12,430 bases of DNA from Peptococcaceae bacterium. Its GTDB lineage: Bacteria > Bacillota > DSM-521 > Neomoorellales > Neomoorellaceae. Under the pieces are notes generated by a model that was not told the origin of the DNA, did not search any database, and saw nothing but the letters and a program-made list of their open reading frames with translations. Below are positions 6,314 through 12,430 of this stretch, piece by piece; position 1 is the stretch's first letter; the number at the start of each line of letters is the position of its first letter. Both the position numbers and the translations under genes were made by a program. The stretch is from NCBI GenBank assembly GCA_003509545.1, contig DOLC01000079.1, forward strand, positions 1-12,430, in the 5' to 3' direction.

Positions 6314-7135
6314 TTACTGGCACCGATAAGCTGATATGGTTTGACGGCCTGCTCCGTGGAGTAAGGCCAGAAATTCCTTTACTGCTGCCGGTGAGGGCAG
6401 CCGAAGGGAAGCCCCGGAGGGCCGCGGCGGGCCCACCTGTACGGCCAGTCCCCGGTCCTGTAAGGCGCGGAAGGCGTCTTCGTCGGTGGTGTCGTCGCCC
6501 AGGTAAACGGGAAAGGCCCGAGGGTGAAGGCTTCTTAAGTATTCCACCGCCAGGCCTTTGTGGACTCCGCGAATCCTGACCTCCAAGACTTTGTTGCCAT
6601 GAAGTAGCTCTAGGCCTTCGGACTCCAGCCAGGGCTCCACATTCCGGACAAAGGAAAGCAGCACGCCCTCTACCTGCGAACCCTCGGCTTCCCGGTAATG
6701 CAAGGCTATACCTTCTTCTTTGTCCTCCACCCACAGGCCCTTAACGCCGGCGGCCGCCGCCTGGGCCAGGGACCGCACCGCCTCCCAGACTTTACGGCCG
6801 GGACCGGGGGGACCCAGCCGGATTACCCTACGCGGCTCTCCGCCGCGTGTACCGGGCACCGATAAGTACCTGCCGTGGGAACCCGCCAGGTAAGCCCCCT
6901 TTATGGGGAGGAGGCGGCACAGATCTTCAAGGGGGCGACCGCTTATGATCGCCAGCTTAAGACCGGGCCTGACGGCCAGATCCGCCAGGATTTGCACCAG
7001 GTCCCGAGGAGGCCTGACCTGTTCCGGCCGTTGAGCCAAGGGAACCAGGGTGCCGTCATAATCAAGCATCAACAGCACTTGTGGATGGGATTCTATTATA
7101 GCCGCTAAGGCGTATGGTTCGGCGTACACTTTCAT
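6314..7135 (-). CDS. otsB: Trehalose-6-phosphate phosphatase
   Basis: A 273-residue HAD-superfamily phosphatase that turns trehalose-6-phosphate into trehalose. Motif I is LDYDGTL (DYDGTL at residues 25-30, with the nucleophile Asp25 and the acid/base Asp27). Motif II is IISGRPLEDL (from residue 63). Lys193 (VHKG) fits motif III. Motif IV is YLGDDTTDED, with acidic residues at 214-220. The cap domain lies between motifs II and III. The start at ATG 7135 gives a normal distance of about 25 residues to motif I; the ribosome binding site is weak (AAAGAAG just upstream). The first 74 bases overlap the end of otsA in another frame, so translation is probably coupled. The frame stays open upstream to at least 7195, but those codons are not needed for the domain. 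Confidence 0.93.
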   Translation of the reverse strand: MKVYAEPYALAAIIESHPQVLLMLDYDGTLVPLAQRPEQVRPPRDLVQILADLAVRPGLKLAIISGRPLEDLCRLLPIKGAYLAGSHGRYLSVPGTRGGEPRRVIRLGPPGPGRKVWEAVRSLAQAAAAGVKGLWVEDKEEGIALHYREAEGSQVEGVLLSFVRNVEPWLESEGLELLHGNKVLEVRIRGVHKGLAVEYLRSLHPRAFPVYLGDDTTDEDAFRALQDRGLAVQVGPPRPSGASLRLPSPAAVKEFLALLHGAGRQTISAYRCQ

Positions 7136-8558
7136 CTTCTTTAATCTCACGCTCCAGAAGGGCCCGCTGGAAGCCGGCGATCCACCACCGCACATCGCAA
7201 CGCCGGACCTGCTCCTGCAGCCGGAACAGCCGCTGCTTCTGCTGGGACAGGGGCATGGCTAAGGCAGTTCTCAAGGCGGCGACCATTCCCTCAATATCGT
7301 AGGGATTTACAATGAGGGCCTCCCTGAGCTCCCGCGCCGCGCCGGCAAAGCGGCTCAAGATAAGGACGCCGGTACCGTCCACCCGGCTGGCGACATATTC
7401 CTTGGCCACGAGATTCAAACCGTCCCGCAGGGGGGTAACCAGCATCAGGTCGGCTGCCAGATAGTAGCTCACCAGCTCACGCCTGGGGATCCCCCGCCAG
7501 AAATAGTGGATGGGGCGATAACTGCCCTCGCTGAACCGGCCGTTGATCCGGCCAACGGCTTCTTCTACCTGGCTCCGCAGCTGCCGGTAGGCGGGAATGG
7601 CCGTGCGGCTGGGTACGGCTATCTGTAGCAGGGCAAGGCGGCCGCGCCACTCCGGCGCCTCTTCTAAGAAACGCTCAAAGGCCACAAGTCTTTCCAAAAT
7701 GCCTTTGGTGTAGTCCAAACGCTCGATGGCCAGGGCGATTTTCTCCACACCGATCTGACGCCTCAGGTCTTCGGCCCGTTGCCGGATGCCGGGCTCCCGT
7801 GCCAACTTTTGGAAAGCTTCGAAGTCGATGCCCATGGGCCAGGCCGGCACCATGATTTTCCTGCCGTTCCACCGGACGGTTAAGGAGTTGTAATCCACAG
7901 GCGCATCGAGGAGCTTGTTTACCGCTTGCAGGAAGTTGTGGCTGTAATCCACTAGGTGAAAGGCTATTATATCGCTGCCCAGAAGGCCCCGCAGTAGGGC
8001 CCGGGCCCAGGGTAAAGTGGCAAAGAGGTCGTAATGGGGAAAGGGTATATGCCAGAAAAAGACCTGCTTGAGGTACGGCCGGTGGCGCCGCAGGATGGAG
8101 GGTACCAGGGCCAGGTGATAATCGTTAACCCAGACCGTATCGCCTTCACCGGCCTCGGCCAGGGCCGCCAGGGCGAACTTATTGTTAACCTGGCGGTAGG
8201 CGGCCCACTCCAGGGGATCGTAACGGCATTTCTCGAGAAAATAATGGCACAGGGGCCAGAGGGCGCCGTTGGTAAAGCCGTGATAGTACAGCCGTATTTC
8301 TTCGGCGGTTAAAGGCACTTCTGCGAAGAAATAGGACGGTTCTTCGGGTGGTACCCTCATCCTCAGGCCGGGGCCGCCGGGATCTGCGGCTTCCCGGCCG
8401 CCCCACGCCACCCATACCCCGCCCCTTTCCTTAAGAACGGGCTCCACGGCGGATACCAGGCCGCTGATGGCCGGAACGACTTCCGTTTGGCCCCCGGTCT
8501 CCTTCAAAGTGTACGAGCCGCGGTTGGAAACCAAAACGATTTTGCCTTCCTTGCCCAT
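7062..8558 (-). CDS. otsA: Trehalose-6-phosphate synthase (GT20)
   Basis: Joins glucose from a nucleotide donor, here most likely the UDP-glucose made by GalU, to glucose-6-phosphate. The protein has 498 residues. Family motifs are present in order: VSNRGSY (10-16, with the phosphate-binding Arg), YYHGFTN (91-97), VNDYHLALVP (144-153), FFWHIPFPHYDLF (167-179), GSDIIAFH (194-201), IERLDYTKGI (278-287, with Arg280 and Lys285), and TPLRDGLNLVAKEYVA (375-390). ATG 8558 follows AGGGGAG by about 9 bases. The body of the domain ends near FQRALLERE. The last 25 or so residues are an extra tail that overlaps otsB, and I know no function for them. It lies 29 bases after the GT4 gene. Confidence 0.95.
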   Translation of the reverse strand: MGKEGKIVLVSNRGSYTLKETGGQTEVVPAISGLVSAVEPVLKERGGVWVAWGGREAADPGGPGLRMRVPPEEPSYFFAEVPLTAEEIRLYYHGFTNGALWPLCHYFLEKCRYDPLEWAAYRQVNNKFALAALAEAGEGDTVWVNDYHLALVPSILRRHRPYLKQVFFWHIPFPHYDLFATLPWARALLRGLLGSDIIAFHLVDYSHNFLQAVNKLLDAPVDYNSLTVRWNGRKIMVPAWPMGIDFEAFQKLAREPGIRQRAEDLRRQIGVEKIALAIERLDYTKGILERLVAFERFLEEAPEWRGRLALLQIAVPSRTAIPAYRQLRSQVEEAVGRINGRFSEGSYRPIHYFWRGIPRRELVSYYLAADLMLVTPLRDGLNLVAKEYVASRVDGTGVLILSRFAGAARELREALIVNPYDIEGMVAALRTALAMPLSQQKQRLFRLQEQVRRCDVRWWIAGFQRALLEREIKEDESVRRTIRLSGYNRIPSTSAVDA

Positions 8559-8587
8559 TTTTTCCGCTCCCCTTTTGCCACCAGTTG

Positions 8588-9784
8588 TTAGCCCGTTTGA
8601 GCTTGCAACAGGCCCAAGGTATCCTGGTAAACATCAAGGGTAGCTCTGGTCATGAGTTCGACGGTGAAGTGCTGTTCCACCATGCGCCGCCCGTTCTGGC
8701 CTATGGTGGCGGCGATACCTGGATTGCGGAGCAGGAAGATAGTGTAGCGGGCGAGGTCTTCGTAGTCTTTAGGAGATATCAGGAAACCGTTATGACCTGG
8801 GCGCACCACTTCGGGCATACCGCCCGCCCGGCTGACTACTATAGGCTTGCCGCTGGCCATGGCCTCCAGCATTACCAGCCCGAAGGGCTCCTGGAAAGAT
8901 GACGGATACCAGCAGATCTCGGCACCTTTGTAGATTTGGGGTATTTCGAACCAAGGGAAGAAGCGGACGAACACGTGGTCCCTTAGCTGCAGCTCTTTTA
9001 TGAGCCTGTTGATGTAGACTATTTCGGTCGGCTGTTTTTGACCCCAGTCCACCGTATTAGAAGTTCCAGCCATAACGAGTATGACGTCCGGTACCTGGCG
9101 CCTGATTATGTCCAGGGCGCGCAGGCCGACGTCGCAGCCCTTGGCCAGGCTCATACGGGCTGGGTGAAAGATGACCCGCCGCCCGCGAAGGGCAGGATAG
9201 GCTCGGTAAAGATTCTGCAGGTCTAAAGCCGTAGGCGGTTGGAAGATGTGGTGGTCGATACCGTGGTGAACCACCGCCACCCGCTCGGGGGGATAGCCGT
9301 TCACGATCAACTCCTGGCGTATGTAGTGGCTCACGGCGATCACGGCATCCCAACCGCGGACAAGGGTATTCATGCGCTCCCACAGTTCGTCATCCCACAC
9401 ATTATGGGCCGTAAGCACGAGGGGCCAGCCATGGCGAGCGCAGATCTCCTGTAAGGCGGAAGCATGTACGAAGCTGAAGTAGTGGAAGTTATGGGCATGA
9501 ACCACGTCGGGCCGGAAATCAAGGAGGAAATCCTCCATAACCCGGCGTATTTCTGTAGCCTTGGCTTCAATAAGCTCCGGAGTTAGAGAGTTAAGATCCA
9601 GGAGAGGAGAGCGCCGGATGGCCACTCCTCGCCAGGTCTCATGGGCCAGGGTTCCCGGAGCCGTAGCCGTTAACAGGCCTACGGAATGACCCTGCTGCAC
9701 CAGCCGCGGACAAAGGAGGGCCAGATGAGACTCTACCCCGCCTATAATGGGGGGAAAAGCCCAGTGCAACATGGCGATGCGCAT
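8588..9784 (-). CDS. Family 4 (GT-B) glycosyltransferase
   Basis: A 398-residue cytosolic GT4 enzyme. The N-terminal domain has the Gly-rich start WAFPPIIGGVESHLALL (residues 8-24), and the acceptor-side segment DVVHAHNFHYF. AHNVWDDELWERM and IAVSHYIRQELI mark the end of the first domain. The C-terminal donor domain has FHPARMSLAKGCDVGLRAL, VMAGTS, and the retaining-enzyme motif QEPFGLVMLEAMASGKPIVV with Glu299 and Glu307 seven residues apart, followed by GGMPEVV. ATG 9784 is clear: GGGGGAGGAA sits about 7 bases upstream and a sigma-A promoter lies just before it. Donor and acceptor are unknown. Location with otsAB and galU favours use of a glucose nucleotide. It could be an alpha-glucan or glucoside synthase, but a polysaccharide role is equally open. 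Confidence 0.88.
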   Translation of the reverse strand: MRIAMLHWAFPPIIGGVESHLALLCPRLVQQGHSVGLLTATAPGTLAHETWRGVAIRRSPLLDLNSLTPELIEAKATEIRRVMEDFLLDFRPDVVHAHNFHYFSFVHASALQEICARHGWPLVLTAHNVWDDELWERMNTLVRGWDAVIAVSHYIRQELIVNGYPPERVAVVHHGIDHHIFQPPTALDLQNLYRAYPALRGRRVIFHPARMSLAKGCDVGLRALDIIRRQVPDVILVMAGTSNTVDWGQKQPTEIVYINRLIKELQLRDHVFVRFFPWFEIPQIYKGAEICWYPSSFQEPFGLVMLEAMASGKPIVVSRAGGMPEVVRPGHNGFLISPKDYEDLARYTIFLLRNPGIAATIGQNGRRMVEQHFTVELMTRATLDVYQDTLGLLQAQTG

Positions 9785-9823
9785 ACTCGATTCCTCCCCC
9801 TGATGGAATACTTTAACACTACC

Positions 9824-9853
9824 ATTATAGCCCAGGAACACAGCAAAAGTCAA
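9824..9853 (-). promoter_or_regulatory. Sigma-A promoter for the GT4-otsA-otsB-galU unit
   Basis: On the minus strand TTGACT (9853-9848) is followed after 18 bases by TATAAT (9829-9824). That is five of six -35 bases and all six -10 bases. Transcription should start near 9817, leaving about 33 bases before the GT4 start and including its ribosome binding site. The -35 begins only 12 bases after the stop codon of the debranching gene, so the four downstream genes can be made without it. Confidence 0.85.
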
Positions 9854-9864
9854 GGAAGGGCAGA

Positions 9865-12027
9865 CTACGCTTCAATGATAACCTTTATATTACCCTCCTT
9901 CCTTAATACCTGGCAGAAGACTTGCCCTTCCCTTTCTTCGAAGGCTAGATCGATGCGGCTCTGGGCCACGGCCAGATTGCGCATCTCGAGGCGCTTGGCT
10001 CCCGGAAAAAGAAGCGGCCGATTAATATATATGGTGTTCTCCCGGCAATCTAAACCTAATAAACTCTGCAAAAGGGAAAAAATGCTTCCCACCGCCCACG
10101 CCTGGGGATCACAGGCGATGGGATACCGTACCGGACCGGTGAGCCCCCTGCGGGTAAAGCCGCAGAAGAGTTCGGGCCAGCGGTTGTAGGAAAAGAAAGC
10201 GCTCGCTTCAAAGAGGCCGGAAGTCAGGCGGTACAGCTCGGCGAGGCACTGGTACCGGCGCATGCCGGCGGCGATTATGGCATTGTCGTGGGGCCAGACG
10301 GAGCCGTTGTGGTAACTCATGGGGTTATAGGGCTTTTCTTTCTTGCTCATGGTCCGGATGCCCCAACCGGAATAAAAATCGTCGGCCAGGAGGCGGCGCA
10401 CCACCCGCTGGGCCTGGTCGGACGACAGGATGCCGGTGAACAGGCAGTGGCCTCCGTTGGAGACCAGGGTAGTGATGGGGTGTTTTTGCCCGTCCAGGGC
10501 AAAAATGAGATAGCCCTCGTCCTCCCGCCAAAAATCCCGTATGAACCGCTCCCTTAGCCGGTGGGCCCTGCGGAGGAGGCTGGCGGCTACCATACCTTCC
10601 CCCAGGACCTGCAGCAGGTAGGCGGCTTCCTGGAGGGCCAGGTAATAATAAGCCTGCACCTCCACTAGGGCAATGGGGCCGGCAGGGATGCGGCCTTCGG
10701 GGTCTATGACGCCGTCCCAGGAATCCTTCCACCCTTGGTTGGTCAGCCCGGCGGGGGAGGTCCGCAGGTACTCCAGGTACCCATCGTTGTCCAGGTCTCC
10801 GTACCACAGGCACCACCGGATGCAGCGCCGCAGGGGTTCGGCCATCTCCCGAAGGAAGTCTTTATCCAGGGTCCACCGGTACAGGGCGCCGAGGAGGATC
10901 ACGAACCACAGGGTGGAGTCTATGGAACCGTAATAGGGGCTGTGGGGTACTTCGCCGCAGCGGGTCATTTCTCCCCGGCGGAGTTCGTGCAATATCTTGC
11001 CGGGTGCTTCCTCCCGCCATCTATCTTCGCGCCTTCCCTGGTAGCGGGCGAGGAAGCGCAAAGTGTGACGGGCAATATCGGGATTGACTATTAAGGTCTG
11101 CCAGGCGGTAATAAGGGAGTCGCGGCCGAAGGGCGCGGCATACCATGGTATGCCGGCATCTAGGATGCGTCCCTCCCCCGGGTAGTCGGTCTGGAGGGCG
11201 GCCAGGTCCGTCAGAGCGGTCTGCAACATGTTGTTCAGGGTCGTGTTGTCGGTATGAAATTGGGTACATTCCCGTTCCCACTGGTGGTAGCGGCCCGCCA
11301 ACATGATGGTGGCGGCAGAGAATCCGGTGGAAATGAGGGCAGGGTCCTCGGCGATCTCCTTGTCCAGATCTATCCGGAAGTGGAGGTAGACTTTCTTATG
11401 GGGAGGTAAAGTGAGGTTGTACCGTACGAGAGCTCGATTCCCTTCGGCCCTGATGACGGCCGGGGGAGGATCGAGAGAGACCGACGTGGTCCTTACCCGG
11501 CCGTCGAGGCCCCGGTAGGCCAGTTTGACCCCCCAGCGCTTAACCTCCGGGGTCAGCACTTCTCCCCGGCGGGGTCTCCGGGTTCCCCGCACCTCAAAAA
11601 TATCGCGGAAGTCCGCCCCTAGGAGGATGTCCAGGGAAAGGCTCAAGGGAAAGGAATTGAAGTTAATAAGGCGCAAACGCTGGAACAGGGCGTCCTTTAT
11701 CAGCCTCAGTATTCGCAGGTGGACGCTTTGCAGGGGGACGACCTGGCCGGAGGGAAGGCTAAACTCGGGATTGGTCAACTCTATCTGGGCAAAGTGGCTG
11801 TCTCGAATGGCCGAGGAGAGGAAGACGGGTTTTCGTTCCTGGAGGAACAACTCGAACCGGTCCAGGTAGCGGGTGTCCTGGTGGAACAGACCCAAGGTCC
11901 CCGGATTGCCCCCGACGATTTCCCCTGAGGGCAGGGAAACCAGGAAGATGTTTCCTTCTTTCAGAACTTCGGTTACCGGTTCGACCTCGGCGGGCGCTAT
12001 GCGGAGATCTAAGGGAAGTTCTGCCAC
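9865..12027 (-). CDS. Amylo-alpha-1,6-glucosidase / glycogen-debranching-type enzyme
   Basis: A 720-residue enzyme of the bacterial glycogen-debranching type: an N-terminal beta-sandwich domain (about 1-250, with FLVSLPSGEIVGGNPGTLGL and FHQDTRYLDRFEL) followed by an alpha/alpha barrel. The barrel shows LDAGIPWYAAPFGRDSLITA (residues 289-308), PHSPYYGSIDSTLWFVIL (361-378) with the YGSIDST active-site region, DLDNDGYLEY, GWKDSWDGV (432-440) and, further on, NPMSYHNGSVWPHDNAIIA. Asp303 (GRDS), Asp370 (SIDST) and Asp435/Asp438 are candidates for catalytic residues. It likely hydrolyses alpha-1,6 branches of glycogen or a related glucoside; related proteins also act on other alpha-glucosides, so the substrate is open. 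I chose GTG 12027 because AAAGGAGG lies 8 bases upstream. An ATG at 12087 in the same frame would add 20 residues that run through the hairpin and the ribosome binding site. Confidence 0.88.
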   Translation of the reverse strand: MAELPLDLRIAPAEVEPVTEVLKEGNIFLVSLPSGEIVGGNPGTLGLFHQDTRYLDRFELFLQERKPVFLSSAIRDSHFAQIELTNPEFSLPSGQVVPLQSVHLRILRLIKDALFQRLRLINFNSFPLSLSLDILLGADFRDIFEVRGTRRPRRGEVLTPEVKRWGVKLAYRGLDGRVRTTSVSLDPPPAVIRAEGNRALVRYNLTLPPHKKVYLHFRIDLDKEIAEDPALISTGFSAATIMLAGRYHQWERECTQFHTDNTTLNNMLQTALTDLAALQTDYPGEGRILDAGIPWYAAPFGRDSLITAWQTLIVNPDIARHTLRFLARYQGRREDRWREEAPGKILHELRRGEMTRCGEVPHSPYYGSIDSTLWFVILLGALYRWTLDKDFLREMAEPLRRCIRWCLWYGDLDNDGYLEYLRTSPAGLTNQGWKDSWDGVIDPEGRIPAGPIALVEVQAYYYLALQEAAYLLQVLGEGMVAASLLRRAHRLRERFIRDFWREDEGYLIFALDGQKHPITTLVSNGGHCLFTGILSSDQAQRVVRRLLADDFYSGWGIRTMSKKEKPYNPMSYHNGSVWPHDNAIIAAGMRRYQCLAELYRLTSGLFEASAFFSYNRWPELFCGFTRRGLTGPVRYPIACDPQAWAVGSIFSLLQSLLGLDCRENTIYINRPLLFPGAKRLEMRNLAVAQSRIDLAFEEREGQVFCQVLRKEGNIKVIIEA

Positions 12028-12043
12028 GGCAATACCTCCTTTT

Positions 12044-12107
12044 GCAAGGCGGTGTAACCCTGGTGCCTTGCGATATGGTCCCGCCATGAGCCGGCTAACA
12101 CCGCCTT
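12044..12107 (-). promoter_or_regulatory. Two mutually exclusive hairpins just upstream of the debranching-gene RBS
   Basis: Arm 12098-12107 pairs perfectly with 12046-12055 (10 bp, AAGGCGGTGT in the mRNA with ACACCGCCTT). Arm 12065-12071 pairs perfectly with 12044-12050 (7 bp, GCAAGGC with GCCTTGC). Both use the same 3' bases 12046-12050, so they cannot form together, and this shared arm ends 3 bases before the ribosome binding site (AAAGGAGG, 12041-12034). The layout suggests translational control by an RNA switch. I match it to no known riboswitch class. Confidence 0.45.
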
Positions 12108-12137
12108 TTTGCCGAGAAACTCACGGCTTAGAAGCGT

Positions 12138-12238
12138 GCCGAAATCCCTCGGCGAAGATAGGCCGGCAGGCCGGGCCGGGAATAATCCGGCGGCCCGCCG
12201 TGGCCGGTGCTCACCGGCGTAATGCCGGGGCCGGCGGG
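12138..12238 (-). promoter_or_regulatory. GC-rich structured part of the debranching-gene leader
   Basis: Several stems lie in a row: 12138-12142 with 12149-12153; 12175-12179 with 12187-12191; and an outer 7-bp stem 12194-12200 with 12232-12238 enclosing a perfect hairpin at 12203-12218. If the promoter at 12251-12279 is used, all of them lie in the untranslated leader of about 215 bases. High GC makes some pairing expected by chance. Confidence 0.35.
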
Positions 12239-12250
12239 TGTATGGCCTTA

Positions 12251-12279
12251 AATTTCGACGGAGAACGGAGGTTTCCTTC
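12251..12279 (-). promoter_or_regulatory. Candidate sigma-H promoter for the debranching gene
   Basis: On the minus strand GAAGGAAAC (12279-12271), exactly 11 bases, then GTCGAAATT (12259-12251). This fits the Bacillus sigma-H pattern (RNAGGAWWW, 11-12 bases, RNNGAATWW) with one mismatch in each box. Sigma-H acts in transition phase and early sporulation. No sigma-A-like promoter as good as the one at 9824-9853 is seen upstream of this gene. Confidence 0.42.
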
Positions 12280-12430
12280 CTAAAGTTTACGCCATCTGGC
12301 GCATCCCCAGTTTTGATCCCGGGCTGCTTGGCTTCCGCTCGCAAAGGGCTCCCTCGCGGGCAGGACTTTTGCTTGGCTCAAGGCTCCGGCAGGCTTCCCG
12401 CCGAATTCGGCATCCTGCCTCAGTTGCCGG
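12280..12430. other. Right-edge region without a recognisable gene
   Basis: Upstream of the promoter candidate the sequence is GC-rich and open in two minus-strand frames (stopping at 12287-12289 and 12280-12282) and one plus-strand frame, none of which resembles a protein I know. It holds a perfect 12-base palindrome GCCGAATTCGGC (12400-12411) flanked by GGCAGG (12388-12393) and CCTGCC (12414-12419). This may be the hairpin end of an upstream transcript, or the tail of a gene outside the window. Confidence 0.3.

Noticed and set aside
12044..12063. T-box-like sequence AGGGTTACACCGCC on the minus strand upstream of the debranching gene
   Set aside because: About 10 of 14 positions match the T-box core, but there is no visible Stem I, no terminator with U-run, and the gene is not linked to amino acids or tRNA charging. 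Chance match is more likely.
12009..12344. 111-residue minus-strand frame over the leader of the debranching gene
   Set aside because: Arg/Pro-rich composition typical of a chance frame in GC-rich DNA, no RBS, and it crosses the promoter candidate and hairpins.
12326..12378. Direct repeat GCTTGGCT at 12326-12333 and 12371-12378
   Set aside because: Only 8 bases and two copies; not enough for an array or an element end.
1..12430. CRISPR arrays, tRNA, rRNA
   Set aside because: No spaced repeats, cloverleaf patterns or rRNA-like conserved segments were seen on either strand.

Overview
The window looks like chromosomal DNA from an endospore-forming, fairly GC-rich Firmicute, most likely a thermophilic clostridial lineage such as Moorella or its relatives. 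The basis is a spoVA sporulation cluster, strong AGGAGG-type ribosome binding sites, several GTG/TTG starts, and a transposase tail of a type I associate with that group. The lineage is an inference from gene content, not a database match.

Layout. (1) Bases 3-188 hold the C-terminal tail of a DDE transposase cut by the window edge. (2) A three-gene plus-strand unit follows (464-2300): a TasA/camelysin-like beta-sandwich protein without a signal peptide, a protein I do not recognise, and a family 2 glycosyltransferase. A near-perfect sigma-K-type promoter lies upstream, so this may be a mother-cell spore-surface operon. (3) spoVAD, spoVAE and spoVAF (2397-5373) encode parts of the dipicolinic acid channel and a GerA-family partner. 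A sigma-G-like promoter precedes spoVAD, and spoVAC is absent from its usual place. (4) Convergent to these, and separated by a hairpin containing both stop codons, is a minus-strand carbohydrate cluster. Read in its own direction it is a glycogen-debranching-type glucosidase (12027-9865), a GT4 glycosyltransferase, otsA, otsB and galU. (5) The last 400 bases are non-coding as far as I can tell. They hold the structured leader and a sigma-H-like promoter of the debranching gene.

How the genes work together. GalU makes UDP-glucose, OtsA joins it to glucose-6-phosphate, and OtsB dephosphorylates the product to trehalose. The GT4 enzyme and the debranching-type enzyme suggest alpha-glucan or related glucoside turnover beside trehalose synthesis. 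A very good sigma-A promoter in the 80-base gap after the debranching gene separates the minus-strand cluster into two transcription units. The GT4-otsA-otsB-galU unit would be housekeeping and the debranching gene possibly transition-phase.

The most interesting signals are regulatory: four promoters that each fit a different sigma factor, two mutually exclusive hairpins next to the ribosome binding site of the debranching gene, a 74-base otsA/otsB overlap, and an unusual cytosolic-looking TasA-like protein in a putative sigma-K operon. I see no single complete, previously undescribed system. The 464-2300 operon is the best candidate for something undescribed.
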